Of a DNA stretch of 64,000 nt, positions 16,924 to 26,477 are shown piece by piece. This DNA comes from an uncultured Eubacteriales bacterium (GTDB taxonomy: Bacteria; Bacillota; Clostridia; Oscillospirales; Oscillospiraceae): NCBI GenBank assembly GCA_958402445.1, contig CATXTO010000002.1, positions 1 to 64,000 on the forward strand, written 5' to 3'. The notes under the pieces are model-generated. The model did no database searches, was not told the origin of the DNA, and saw nothing but the letters and a program-made list of their open reading frames with translations. The number at the start of each line of letters is the position of its first letter. Position 1 is the first letter of the stretch. Made by a program: the position numbers and the translations under genes.

Positions 16924-18769
16924 GAGAGAAAACCCCATGCAAGAGCATACACAGTAGAATTCCCACTGCCGTAGGCAGGAGGAATGATAAAAACGTCCAT
17001 TTTAGGCTTCCCGTTTCCTTTTGTATGGTGATAAGCGTGGTGCTGCACGGCCAGTGAAACACAATAAACACCATGGTACACAGGGCGGTTTGCCAAGTCC
17101 AGCCCGCCCCAAGTAAAATCTCTCCCGTGGCGGCGGCGGTCAGCTCTGCCCCAATGGCGCTGCCTCCTGTTAAAGCCATCAAAATCACCGGCATCGTCAA
17201 TTCATTGGCGGGCAGCGCCAACAAAAAACTCAACAAAATGACCCCGTTCATACCCAAAAAGATTCCAAGCGGATTAAAAAAGCCGGCAAAAAGCTGTAGC
17301 AGGCTTTCCCCGCCAATGGAAAGATTGGTGAAGCACCAGAGCAGCAGGCCCGCAGGCGCCGCCACCATGACTGCCCGGCCGGCAACGAACAGGGTTCGAT
17401 CCAGCAAAGACCGTACGATAATTTGCCCCACCCTAGGTTTGCGGAAGGGTGGCATCTCCAAAATCAGCGCGCTGGTCTCTCCCTTTAGGATCGTGCGGCT
17501 GAGGAACCAGGAGGTCCCCATGGTCGCCGCGGTGCCCAGGGCAATCAGTGCCGTAATCAGCAAGGCGCTAAACAAACCCCCGCCTGCGTTATGACCGAAA
17601 AATATCGTGCCAAGTAAAATTAGACTTGGAAACCGGCCGTTACAGGGCATAAACGCATTGGTGAGGACCGCAATCAGCCGTTCCCGGGGGGAATCAATGA
17701 TCCGGCACCCGGTTACGCCCGCCGCGTTGCAGCCCAGCCCCATACACATGGTCAGGGATTGCTTGCCACAGGCGCCGCAGCTGGATAAGCCATGGTCCAG
17801 TAGAAACGCAACGCGCGGCAGATATCCCACATCCTCCAGCAAGGTAAAAAGGGGGAAGAAGATGGCCATGGGCGGCAGCATAACGGCGACGACGCGCGTT
17901 ACAGTCAGATAAACGCCGTCAAACAGCGGCCCTGATAGGAACCGAGGAATATGCCAGAGCGCGGTTAATCGCTCCAATCCCGCATATCCTGTGTCAAAAA
18001 GCTTTTGCAGCAATTGCGACGGATAATTTGCCCCTGAAATGGTCAGCCAAATAGTCAGCAGCAGCAACAGCAGCAAAATGGGAAAGCCGGTAATCCGGCT
18101 GGTCAAAAAACGGTCCGCGCGGAGCTGTCTGTCCCGATATGCGCTTTGCCCTTGAGAAATCACCTGCCGCGCCACGGCCTCTGCACGCTCCACATACGCC
18201 TCAGGACCTGCGACAGGCCCCAACCGCACGGGCTTACAGAGTTTTTCCCCCTCCGCCACCTGCCGGAGCATGGATTGCAGCTTCTCTATCCCCTTTCCAC
18301 TTCCTGCCGCCGTTGCCACCACAGGTACGCCCAGGGCGCGTTCCAGCGAGCGCAAATCAATTTTAATTCGGCTTTTCTCCGCCTCATCCATCAAGTTTAC
18401 ACAGACGATTACCCGGTCATGCCGCTCCAGAACCTGCTGGGTCAGAATTAAGTTGCGTTCCAGACTCGTGCCGTCGCAAACCACGATGACACAGTCCGCG
18501 TCGCCGTCTCGAATGAACTCCTCCGCCACCTCTTCCTCTCGGGAGCGGCTACTGAGGGAATATGTGCCGGGCAGGTCTACGAGTATGTAGTTCCTGCCCC
18601 CGTATCGCATCCGTCCGCTGGCCAACGCCACGGTCTTTCCAGGCCAGTTTCCAGTGTGCTGCTTCATGCCGGTGAGGCAGTTAAACACCGTGCTCTTTCC
18701 TACGTTTGGATTACCTGCCAGGGCGACCACACGGTCATCCTGACTTTTTCTCGCGATAATCGGCTCCAT
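16916..18769 (-). CDS. feoB: Ferrous iron transporter FeoB
   Basis: A 617-residue inner-membrane Fe(II) transporter. The N-terminal G domain has GNPNVGKSTVFNCLTG (G1), HTGNWPGKTV (G2), DLPGTYSL (G3) and NLMDEAEKS (G4). The membrane domain includes the conserved CGACGKQSLTMCMGLGCNAAGVTGCRIIDSPRERL block and a later FMPCNGRFP. It is somewhat shorter than the E. coli protein, as in other Clostridia, and no FeoC is present. It starts two bases after feoA. Confidence 0.95.
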   Translation of the reverse strand: MEPIIARKSQDDRVVALAGNPNVGKSTVFNCLTGMKQHTGNWPGKTVALASGRMRYGGRNYILVDLPGTYSLSSRSREEEVAEEFIRDGDADCVIVVCDGTSLERNLILTQQVLERHDRVIVCVNLMDEAEKSRIKIDLRSLERALGVPVVATAAGSGKGIEKLQSMLRQVAEGEKLCKPVRLGPVAGPEAYVERAEAVARQVISQGQSAYRDRQLRADRFLTSRITGFPILLLLLLLTIWLTISGANYPSQLLQKLFDTGYAGLERLTALWHIPRFLSGPLFDGVYLTVTRVVAVMLPPMAIFFPLFTLLEDVGYLPRVAFLLDHGLSSCGACGKQSLTMCMGLGCNAAGVTGCRIIDSPRERLIAVLTNAFMPCNGRFPSLILLGTIFFGHNAGGGLFSALLITALIALGTAATMGTSWFLSRTILKGETSALILEMPPFRKPRVGQIIVRSLLDRTLFVAGRAVMVAAPAGLLLWCFTNLSIGGESLLQLFAGFFNPLGIFLGMNGVILLSFLLALPANELTMPVILMALTGGSAIGAELTAAATGEILLGAGWTWQTALCTMVFIVFHWPCSTTLITIQKETGSLKWTFLSFLLPTAVGILLCMLLHGVFSLM

Positions 18770-18771
18770 CC

Positions 18772-19014
18772 TTAAGCCTCCAATCTACCTAAGACCTGCC
18801 GGGCATCCACAGCTCGCAGCGCGATGACCGCGCCCCGCAGCTCATAGGCAACAGGGTCGCCTCGGGGCGCCCGCTGGCGGCAGGCAACGCAGGTCCCTTC
18901 CATCAAACCCAGGTCCAAAAGGCGCCGGCGCAGGGCGCCGGTGAGCCGAATCTCCTCTACGGTACAACGCTGGCCTATCTGCATCTGGTCCAGCGAGATT
19001 CTCATTTGCTTCAT
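18772..19014 (-). CDS. feoA: FeoA, SH3-like partner of FeoB
   Basis: An 80-residue protein with the FeoA core IGQRCTVEEIRLTGALRRRLLDLGLMEGT and APRGDPVAYELRGAVIALR. FeoA proteins bind FeoB and modulate iron uptake. The first ATG (19014) has GGGGAC about eight bases upstream; an ATG three codons later is possible. No convincing Fur box was seen in the upstream ~60 bp, although iron control would be expected. Confidence 0.92.
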   Translation of the reverse strand: MKQMRISLDQMQIGQRCTVEEIRLTGALRRRLLDLGLMEGTCVACRQRAPRGDPVAYELRGAVIALRAVDARQVLGRLEA

Positions 19015-19152
19015 TGCTCCAGTCCCCTTTGCAGTTTCCTATCATCAGTGTATCCGGCTCCTGCCCGAATTGTGACAGAAATAGAGGTCCTGCTGCCCCT
19101 ATGGCGGAAAAGTGGTTGCTTCCGAAACTCAGAACCATTCCTTCGACAAAAA

Positions 19153-19409
19153 CGCCCGCCGGAATTCCGGCGGGCGCTCCAGCGTGTCAAAAAGGTCTCA
19201 CAGAGTTCGCCGCCCGCAGGAGGCGATAAAGATACGGATCATTTTCCGCCGCGACATGTGCGGGGCGGAAAATACTTCTCAGGTTGCAAGTGTACGAGTT
19301 GTGCGCCGCAGGCGCACAGCGAGTGCATGCAGCAGACTGCAATTCCTTTGCCGAAAAGCCCTGTAGGGGGTTTTCGGCAGTCAGCGCCCGCCGGAATCCC
19401 GGCGGGCGC
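19153..19409. other. Non-coding element of five consecutive hairpins bounded by similar palindromes
   Basis: Within 257 bp there are five perfect or near-perfect stem-loops: 19153-19176 (24-bp palindrome CGCCCGCCGGAA/TTCCGGCGGGCG), 19241-19272, 19300-19318, 19349-19379 and 19384-19409. The first and last share the CGCCCGCCGGAAT core. On the minus strand the first is followed by TTTTTG and would work as a terminator. The stretch lies between the ABC exporter stop and feoA. It could be a palindromic interspersed repeat or a structured RNA. No reading frame is convincing. Confidence 0.6.
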
Positions 19410-19428
19410 TCGATGCAAGAATATGAAT

Positions 19429-21180
19429 TTATGCAATGCTGCTCTGCGTTTGGTACAGCTCCGCGTACAAGCCTCCCCGGCGCAGCAGCTCCTGATGAGT
19501 TCCCTGCTCTTGGATGACCCCTTCCGCAATGGACACAATGCGGGAGGCGGAACGAATGGTGGAGAGACGATGGGCGATGATCAAGGTGGTACGCCCCTTG
19601 GATAGATTGTCGAATGCCCGTTGAATCTTGGCCTCCGTCACGGAATCCAGAGCCGAGGTCGCCTCATCCAAAATCAAGATCGGCGGATTTTTCAGGAAAA
19701 TGCGGGCAATGGACACCCGCTGCTTCTGTCCGCCGGAGAGCAGCGCGCCCCGCTCTCCCACGTAGGTGTCAAAACCGTCCGGCATAGCCATGATATCCTC
19801 ATAGATCTCCGCCTGTTTTGCCGCCTCCACCACCTCTTCCTCTGTGGCGTCCGGCTTGCCGTATCGAATATTCTCGAAAATGGTATCCGCAAACAGGAAT
19901 ACGTCCTGCTGGACCACGCCGATGTTTTGATGGATCGAACGCTGCGTGACGGACCGCACATCCTGTCCGTCGATGCAGATATTGCCGGTGCTCACATCAT
20001 AGAACCGAGGAATCAGCTGGCACAGGGTGGACTTGCCGCCGCCGGAGGGCCCCACAATGGCCACCGTCTCGCCGGGCTGCACATGCAGATCCACGTCGTG
20101 CAGCACTGCCAAGTCCCCGTCATAGGCGAACGAGACGCGGTTAACATCGATCCGGCCGGCCACGCGGGCCAGGTCCTTGGCGTTCGGCGCATCCTTTTGG
20201 GAGGGCTCTGTGGCCATCAAGTCCCGGAACCGGGAAAGCCCGGCAAAGCCGCTGGCAAAGAGCTCCGAAAAATTTGCCAGCTTCCGTAGCGGATTGATAA
20301 AGGTATTGATGTAGAGGGAAAAGGTCAGCAGGTCCACCAAATTCATCTGCCCGCGCATAATCAAAAAACCGCCAAAGGCGATAACCGCCACGTTTAAGCT
20401 GCACAGGAAGAATTCCATGGTGGAGGTAAACCGGGCCATTGCCTTGTGAAATTTTCGCTTGGAAACCTTGTACTTTCCATTTGCCCGGCTAAACCGATCG
20501 TTCTCCAGGTATTCATTGGCGAAGGCCTTCGCGGTGCGGATGCCGGATAAGGACGACTCAATTTCCGTGTTAATATGTCCGATTTTTCGTTTGACTTCCT
20601 TTGAAACGCTGGACATGGCCTTTCGCTGGGTCATAACGACAATGGTAAAAATAGGGATGAGAACCGCCACCACCAAAGCCAGGCGCCATTGAATGGTAAA
20701 CATGACAATCAGCGAGCCCAGGATGGTAATACAAGAAATCACCGTATCCTCCGGACCGTGGTGGGCCAGCTCCGTCACGTCGAACAAATCGGAGGTTAGG
20801 CGGCTCATCAGTTGACCGGTCCGGTTTTTGTCATAAAAATCAAAGCCCAGGTCCTGCATATGAGTAAACAAATCCCGACGGATATCCGCCTCCACCCGAA
20901 TGCCGAAGGTGTGGCCCCAATAGCAGATGATATAGTTCAGCATGCTCCGCAGCACATAGGCCACAATCACGATTGCCATTACCGTAAAGAAGGTGCGGTA
21001 AAGCTGATTCGGCAGCATATCATACATGGCGGAGCGGGAGATCAAGGGGAACGCCAAATCAACAGCCGAAACCAAAATCGCGCAGGTGATATCCAACAAA
21101 AATAGACGCATATGCGGCTTGAAATAAGAAAAGAAAATACGAAGGGGACTCTTGGTTTGATAGTCCTTTGTGGTCATCAC
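19429..21180 (-). CDS. ABC exporter, fused membrane and ATPase domains (MsbA/LmrA type)
   Basis: A 583-residue half-transporter. Six membrane segments lie in ~1-320. The ATPase domain is canonical: Walker A GPSGGGKST, signature LLSGGQKQR, Walker B ILILDEATSALD and switch IAHRLST. It probably acts as a homodimer exporting a drug or lipid. The start is GTG 21180 (AGGAA 11 bases upstream) or ATG 21177. A strong promoter is at 21226-21253. The five-hairpin element follows the stop. Confidence 0.9.
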   Translation of the reverse strand: MMTTKDYQTKSPLRIFFSYFKPHMRLFLLDITCAILVSAVDLAFPLISRSAMYDMLPNQLYRTFFTVMAIVIVAYVLRSMLNYIICYWGHTFGIRVEADIRRDLFTHMQDLGFDFYDKNRTGQLMSRLTSDLFDVTELAHHGPEDTVISCITILGSLIVMFTIQWRLALVVAVLIPIFTIVVMTQRKAMSSVSKEVKRKIGHINTEIESSLSGIRTAKAFANEYLENDRFSRANGKYKVSKRKFHKAMARFTSTMEFFLCSLNVAVIAFGGFLIMRGQMNLVDLLTFSLYINTFINPLRKLANFSELFASGFAGLSRFRDLMATEPSQKDAPNAKDLARVAGRIDVNRVSFAYDGDLAVLHDVDLHVQPGETVAIVGPSGGGKSTLCQLIPRFYDVSTGNICIDGQDVRSVTQRSIHQNIGVVQQDVFLFADTIFENIRYGKPDATEEEVVEAAKQAEIYEDIMAMPDGFDTYVGERGALLSGGQKQRVSIARIFLKNPPILILDEATSALDSVTEAKIQRAFDNLSKGRTTLIIAHRLSTIRSASRIVSIAEGVIQEQGTHQELLRRGGLYAELYQTQSSIA

Positions 21181-21225
21181 AGTTCTAGATTCCTCGCTTT
21201 TTGATGTAATTTGATTTCCTCCCCT

Positions 21226-21253
21226 ATTATATCGAATTTTATAAAAGTTGCAA
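21226..21253 (-). promoter_or_regulatory. Promoter of the ABC exporter
   Basis: TTGCAA (21248-21253), 16-bp spacer and TATAAT (21226-21231) on the minus strand. Confidence 0.72.
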
Positions 21254-21319
21254 GGCCTGCCGCCTTAGATTTTTGGCTGCTTTCCGTTCGTTACAAATGG
21301 GGTCGGTTGCTCCGACGCA

Positions 21320-21354
21320 AAAACCCATCGCGGCAGCTTGCCGCGATGGGTTTT
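21320..21354. terminator. Bidirectional intrinsic terminator after the MATE gene
   Basis: A 15-bp stem AAAACCCATCGCGGC with its complement; A and T runs flank both sides. It lies 12 bp past the MATE stop. Confidence 0.85.
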
Positions 21355-21365
21355 CATACGCAACC

Positions 21366-22772
21366 TCAGGGTACCGCCGTATACACAATGTTCTGAATCC
21401 ACGTTCCTCTGCGAAGCATGATTCCGCCTAAGAAACATTTTATAACCTCTGTGGCCTGGCAGACAAAATACAGCGGAACAATAGGAAGACCAGTATACCG
21501 GCTTAAAACCAGAGCCAGTGGCACACAAACGCCCCAAACGAAGCAGCTGTCGAACAGAAACGTCACTAAGGTCTTGCCGCCGGAGCGCAGGGTAAAATAG
21601 GCCGCGTTGGTATAAGCGCAGAAGGGCATGAACAGCGCGCCGATGCGGATAAAGCTGGCGGAAAGCTGGCGGACTGCGTCAGTCGTCTGGTAGATCTGAG
21701 GAAATACATTGCTCAAGGCCGCCAGGGCAATGCCGAACCCGATACAGAATACCACGGAAAACGCGATGAGCTTGCGGTCCATTTCCCGTACTTCCTTCGC
21801 CGGCATGCGGGCCCCCAGTTTTTGGCCCACAATGATCCCTACCGCATTGCCCATAGCCAAGAAGGAGACGCTGAATACATTCCAGATGGTGCTGGAGATA
21901 TTGGTGGCTGCAACCACATCCAGTCCCCGCAGGGAATAGCATTGATTCAGTACGGCCATTCCGGAGGCCCAGAGCGCCTCGTTGATCAGCAGCGGCATCC
22001 CCTTCACCACAATTTGGCCGGCCAGCTTACGAGGAATCGCCAGAGAGCGGAAGGCGCCCTTGGCAAAAGGCTCTTTCTCAGGATGCGCATGCGTCCACCC
22101 TGCCACGATTGCCAGCTCCACATACCGGGAAATCACGGTGGCCAGAGCTGCGCCCCGAACCCCCATGGCTGGAACTCCCAACTTTCCGTAAATCAAAATA
22201 TAATTGAGAATAAGATTTACAAAAACGGCGGAAATTCCGGCTGTCATGGGCACCACCGTCTGACCGGTCTCCCGCAGCGTACTGGAATAGGCGTTTGCAA
22301 GAGCAAAGGGCAAAAGGCCCCAAAGCATGATCTTCAAATAGTCCAGTCCGTAACCCAGAAACAGCTCTGCGTCCGCAGGGTCTCCTTCCCCCCGCAGATA
22401 CAGGCGAACCAGACCCTCGCCACCGAGCAACAGCGCCCCCAGGCCCAAAGCGGTCAGCAAAATGCAGACCAGAATCTTGAACCGAAAGGTGTGCCGGATA
22501 CCCGCATGGTCTTTGGAGCCGGCAAATTGGGCGGTGAAGATTCCCGCGCCGGACACCGCGCCAAAGATGCACAGATTAAATACAAACAAAAGCTGGTTTA
22601 CAATGGCCACGCCGCTCATCTGCGCGGTACCGACCTGGCCGACCATGATATTGTCCAGCATCCCTACAAAATTGGTGATGGCATTTTGTACCATAATCGG
22701 GACCGCTACCGCCATGACCATTTTATAGAAACGCCTATCGCCTATGTACTGTTTTAGCATTCGTATCCGCAA
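21366..22772 (-). CDS. MATE-family efflux transporter
   Basis: A 468-residue membrane protein with about 12 hydrophobic segments in two halves. MATE hallmarks include VPIMVQNAITNFVGMLDNIMVGQVGTAQMSGVAIVNQL at the N-terminus and GMPLLINEALWASGMAVLNQCYS at the start of the second half. These transporters export drugs or cations using a Na+ or H+ gradient. The start is TTG 22772 with AAAGG nine bases upstream, or ATG 22760. Confidence 0.9.
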   Translation of the reverse strand: MRIRMLKQYIGDRRFYKMVMAVAVPIMVQNAITNFVGMLDNIMVGQVGTAQMSGVAIVNQLLFVFNLCIFGAVSGAGIFTAQFAGSKDHAGIRHTFRFKILVCILLTALGLGALLLGGEGLVRLYLRGEGDPADAELFLGYGLDYLKIMLWGLLPFALANAYSSTLRETGQTVVPMTAGISAVFVNLILNYILIYGKLGVPAMGVRGAALATVISRYVELAIVAGWTHAHPEKEPFAKGAFRSLAIPRKLAGQIVVKGMPLLINEALWASGMAVLNQCYSLRGLDVVAATNISSTIWNVFSVSFLAMGNAVGIIVGQKLGARMPAKEVREMDRKLIAFSVVFCIGFGIALAALSNVFPQIYQTTDAVRQLSASFIRIGALFMPFCAYTNAAYFTLRSGGKTLVTFLFDSCFVWGVCVPLALVLSRYTGLPIVPLYFVCQATEVIKCFLGGIMLRRGTWIQNIVYTAVP

Positions 22773-22813
22773 CTTCCTTTACCTTTTTCAAGCTGGTGGA
22801 ATATTAAAAATAT

Positions 22814-23941
22814 TTAAACCTTTTGACCGTCCAAATATACCTCTTGCCGGGTAAAGTCAGGCCCGCAGACGACAAAGTCCGCCCACTTCCCCACTGCGAT
22901 AGACCCGATTTCCCCCTCTGCTCCCAGCGCGCAGGCGGGATTCCAGGTTGCGGCCCGAATCGCGTCCTCCGGTGCTATTCCAAAGGAAATCGCCCGGCGC
23001 ATGCAGTCATATAGGTTCGTTGCCGAACCGGCCAAGGTGCCGTCCTGCAGTCTGGCCACGCCTCCCTGCAAATAGGCCTGTTGGCCCCCCAGCTCGTATG
23101 CTCCATCCGGCATGCCGCAGCATCGCAGTGCGTCTGATATTAAGACGATACGCGCCACTCCGAACATGCGGAAGGCCAGGCGCACAGACGCCGGGTGCAC
23201 ATGCAGCCCGTCGCAGATGAGCTCTGCACGGACGGCCTCTCGCTCCACCGCAGCGGGAATAACACCGGGATTTCGATGATGGATACCGGGCATCGCATTG
23301 TACAGGTGGGTCAAATGGGTTGCGCCGGCATCGAAAGCCGCCTTGGCCTGGTCATAGGTGGCGTCGGTGTGAGCCACGGATACGGCGCAAAGCTCCTTTG
23401 CTTTTTGAATGAACTCCACTGCCCCGGGAAGCTCCGGCGCCAGATCCACAAACCGCACCAGCCCGCCACAGCCCTCTTGCAGGGACCGGAACGCCTCAAA
23501 GTCGGGATTTTGCAAGTACGCCCCATTTTGCGCTCCTTTTTTCTTTTCGCAGAAAAAGGGGCCCTCCATCTGGATCCCCATTAGCTTGGACGCGCCGGCC
23601 GGGCGCTCCTGCCGAAGCTGCCACGCCGTCTCAAAGGCACGCCCCAGGACATCGTAGGGCAGCGTCATGGAGGCCGGCGCAAAGGAAGTAATGCCGTTTT
23701 TCCCTAAGTAAGCCGCCATGGAACGCAGTCCATTTAAATCCCCGTCGGAAAAGTCTGCCCCGGAATTCCCATGATTGTGAAGATCAATTAAGCCTGGAAT
23801 GACGTACGCGCCCCGCAGATCCACCGCATCCTCCGGAACGCGCTCTGGCAAAACGGCGGAAAATTTTCCATTTTCTACGGCAAAGCCGCCTGGATGGAAC
23901 TGAAAATCTTCACCATAAACATTCGCATTTTGAAAAAACAT
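22814..23941 (-). CDS. nagA: N-acetylglucosamine-6-phosphate deacetylase
   Basis: A 375-residue amidohydrolase that converts GlcNAc-6-P to glucosamine-6-P and acetate. Visible signatures are PGLIDLHNHGNSGADFSDG (metal site), MEGPFF, THLYNAMPGIHHRNPG, ICDGLHVHP and LISDALRCCGMPDG. ATG 23941 is chosen because AAAGGAG lies seven bases upstream; the longer frame overlaps the ROK gene. It is the last gene of an operon with a sugar kinase and a ROK protein. No nagB is in the window. Confidence 0.92.
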   Translation of the reverse strand: MFFQNANVYGEDFQFHPGGFAVENGKFSAVLPERVPEDAVDLRGAYVIPGLIDLHNHGNSGADFSDGDLNGLRSMAAYLGKNGITSFAPASMTLPYDVLGRAFETAWQLRQERPAGASKLMGIQMEGPFFCEKKKGAQNGAYLQNPDFEAFRSLQEGCGGLVRFVDLAPELPGAVEFIQKAKELCAVSVAHTDATYDQAKAAFDAGATHLTHLYNAMPGIHHRNPGVIPAAVEREAVRAELICDGLHVHPASVRLAFRMFGVARIVLISDALRCCGMPDGAYELGGQQAYLQGGVARLQDGTLAGSATNLYDCMRRAISFGIAPEDAIRAATWNPACALGAEGEIGSIAVGKWADFVVCGPDFTRQEVYLDGQKV

Positions 23942-23999
23942 ACAACGACTCCTTTCACAGAAGACAGCGCATTGCCAAAGCAGTGCGCTGTCTTCCAAT

Positions 24000-25382
24000 T
24001 CACTTGCGGATATCCGGGAGACTGGCAGCAGCCACAGACTGTCCCACCCGGCGGGTCTTCTCATCCGGCAGCATGATCTGAATCTGTTTTTCCAGCTCCG
24101 GATACTCCTGCCGGAGAATCTCCAGGCACTGGTTCAAGATAATCGTCCCACCCTGGCCGGACATCACCCGGCCCAGAACGATCAGATGTTGTATTTCGTA
24201 GAACTGGCTATACAAAACCACCGTATAGGCCAAATAAGCGCCGATGCTCTCGAAAACGGCCTGTGCGCGGGCATCCCCCTGCTGCAGCAGCGCCTGTACG
24301 GCCTGCAACTTCTCCGCGGGGGTCTGATTTTCATCCAGGACAATCCCTGCCCGGGGCGCAAGCTTAATCACCGCGTCTTGCGAAAAATACTTACAGCCCA
24401 CCCCCACATCGGTAGACCATTCGTCCGCCAGGGCTCCCTCAAACAAATCCACCGGCGCGAAAGCCAGTTCATTGAGCCAGCCCAGCACATTGCCGTCCTG
24501 ATCCACATAGCCCACAGCCTCGGAGGTTCCCATCGCCATCCCCATAACAGCGCCGCGCCCCAGGCTCATGGAGCCCGCCAGAGCCGTCACGTCGCCGTCA
24601 TTGGCCACCACAATAGGAACGTCCCCGATCTCTCGGGCCGCGCGGTCATAGATCGTCTTGACCAACTCCCGCTTTTCCCTGGGAACCTTTATAAACAGCG
24701 CCGAAACCATCGGCGCGTTTCCAATAAAAACACCGGCTGAGGAAACGCCGATTCCATCCACACGGGGCATTTTGGACGCCGCGGTTCGAAATGCCGACAC
24801 AATGCCGTCAAAGTGATACTGCGGGTCCGCCTGGGTTTTGGGATGCCATACGACCTCCTCGGCATATACGGTCTTGCCGTCAACGACTGCTGAGACCTTT
24901 CGATCAGAGCCGCCGGCATCGAATCCAATCCGGCAACCTTCCAAATGCCCGCCGATGGGCACAGAGGACTCCCGAGCCTGGGGACATTGGTCCAGCGGCA
25001 GGTCCAACACCTCGAACGGCACCTCATAAACATCCTGCATAAACTGCACGTCAAACTTCCGCGCCCCGGACAGGGTGTAATCCTCCTGCAGGCGCTTCGC
25101 CAGAGGGCTGCAGCCACAGACCGAAATTCGAAAGCCGCCCACGGACCAAAGCAAAAATTTCACATACCGCTCCACATAGCGGTAGTCCGCTTCCGCCATT
25201 GCAGGCGTACCATAAATTTTGGTATGGTGCACGGAAATCCGCCCCTGGTCCCGCTCTATACCAATGGCAACCGGCTGTGTGGCGCCCTTCTGATATTCCC
25301 GCATCCAGACGCCAAATGGAATGAACTCCGGGTCCAGCTTCGGCAGGTTTTTTACGCGGTAAGGTATGCCGAAATATTCCAT
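24000..25382 (-). CDS. ROK-family protein with ~165-residue N-terminal extension
   Basis: A 460-residue protein. The ROK/actin-like ATPase core starts at ~165 with RIGFDAGGSDRKVSAVVDG (phosphate 1), then GIGVSSAGVFIGN and VPIVVANDGDVTALAGSMSLG. The classic CxCGxxGCxE zinc motif is absent. The first 165 residues are unlike a DNA-binding domain, so a kinase-like rather than repressor role is favoured. The position between NahK-like kinase and nagA suggests N-acetylhexosamine metabolism. AAGGAGG is eight bases before ATG. Confidence 0.85.
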   Translation of the reverse strand: MEYFGIPYRVKNLPKLDPEFIPFGVWMREYQKGATQPVAIGIERDQGRISVHHTKIYGTPAMAEADYRYVERYVKFLLWSVGGFRISVCGCSPLAKRLQEDYTLSGARKFDVQFMQDVYEVPFEVLDLPLDQCPQARESSVPIGGHLEGCRIGFDAGGSDRKVSAVVDGKTVYAEEVVWHPKTQADPQYHFDGIVSAFRTAASKMPRVDGIGVSSAGVFIGNAPMVSALFIKVPREKRELVKTIYDRAAREIGDVPIVVANDGDVTALAGSMSLGRGAVMGMAMGTSEAVGYVDQDGNVLGWLNELAFAPVDLFEGALADEWSTDVGVGCKYFSQDAVIKLAPRAGIVLDENQTPAEKLQAVQALLQQGDARAQAVFESIGAYLAYTVVLYSQFYEIQHLIVLGRVMSGQGGTIILNQCLEILRQEYPELEKQIQIMLPDEKTRRVGQSVAAASLPDIRK

Positions 25383-25400
25383 GTTCCGTTCCTCCTTACT

Positions 25401-26477
25401 TTAGGACGGTTTGCGGACCTTTTGGGCCACATCCGTCACAATTCGGTTCATTGCGTCCCACTTCTGTTCCATATCCGCCACCAGCTTCATCTGCGCCCGG
25501 GCGCGGACCAGATTGTGTTCCGGGTAATCGATTTTAAAGTATCGGTCTCCATCCAGATAGTCGGTCAGGAACCGTACCGCCAATTCCAGAGTCAGGGTTT
25601 TCGCCCCCACCGGCATCATCTGAATCTCCATATCCGTCAAAGAAGGACAGGCTTCCATATATCCCTGGGTATAAATTTCAAACAGGTGCAAATCCAAACC
25701 CATTTTTTCCGTATCCGGCTCATCCTCCGCCGCGGTGGCCGCGCCAAATCGTATGGAATCTCCAAAGTCATAAAGGGACAGGCCGGGCATAACCGTATCC
25801 AGATCCAGAACACACAGAGATTTTCTGGTTTCTTTGTCCAGCAGGACGTTGTTGAGCTTCGTATCGTTGTGGGTCACCCGCAGAGGCAGCGCACCCGACT
25901 CCCGCATTTGCTGCAAAACCGCTCCGTCCGCCTCCCGCCGCAGCACAAACGCAATTTCCTTCTGAACTCCGGCGGCCCGTCCGCAGGGATCCGCTTCCAA
26001 AACCTGCCGGAACATCTGGTAGCGGTTCACCGTATTATGAAACTCTGGAATCGTCTCGTATAGGGTATCCGCGGGAAAATCGGAAAGCATTTCCTGAAAC
26101 CGTCCGAAAGCCAAGGCGCTCTGATAAAAATCTTCATCAGACTCCGGAGCGTCCAAACAAAATCCGCCCACGAAGTCGTACATCCGCCAGTATTCTCCGT
26201 CTTCATCTACATAGTAGCATTTGCCATCCCGGGCCGGCAGAAAATGCAGCGCGGCGCGGGGGTCCGTCACGCGCGCTTTCAGATAGGCCGTCACCGATCC
26301 CACATTGGCCATCAGGCGCTCCGGATTCTTAAAGACGTACCGGTTGATTCGCTGCAGCACATACTCAGCGCCGGCGTCCGTCTTTACGCGCAAGGTAAAA
26401 TTAATATGTCCATGGCCGAATACCTTACACTCCACAGGCTTACCTACAAGAGGAAACGCGAAAACAGCCTTTTCCAT
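25401..26477 (-). CDS. Phosphotransferase-family kinase, N-acetylhexosamine 1-kinase (NahK)-like
   Basis: A 358-residue protein of the aminoglycoside phosphotransferase/choline kinase fold. The catalytic loop is RVTHNDTKLNNVLLD and the metal-binding LCVLDLDTVMPGL follows. QRINRYVFKNPERLMANV and YDFVGG match the NahK branch, whose bifidobacterial member phosphorylates GlcNAc/GalNAc at C1. The neighbours nagA and ROK support an amino-sugar substrate. ATG 26477 has GGAGG six bases upstream; the longer frame to 26666 would be translated leader. Confidence 0.85.
   Translation of the reverse strand: MEKAVFAFPLVGKPVECKVFGHGHINFTLRVKTDAGAEYVLQRINRYVFKNPERLMANVGSVTAYLKARVTDPRAALHFLPARDGKCYYVDEDGEYWRMYDFVGGFCLDAPESDEDFYQSALAFGRFQEMLSDFPADTLYETIPEFHNTVNRYQMFRQVLEADPCGRAAGVQKEIAFVLRREADGAVLQQMRESGALPLRVTHNDTKLNNVLLDKETRKSLCVLDLDTVMPGLSLYDFGDSIRFGAATAAEDEPDTEKMGLDLHLFEIYTQGYMEACPSLTDMEIQMMPVGAKTLTLELAVRFLTDYLDGDRYFKIDYPEHNLVRARAQMKLVADMEQKWDAMNRIVTDVAQKVRKPS

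Noticed and set aside
21822..22757. 311-codon plus-strand frame
   Set aside because: Antisense shadow of the MATE gene.
24945..26063. 372-codon plus-strand frame
   Set aside because: Antisense to the ROK and NahK-like genes, with His/Arg-rich translation and no motif.
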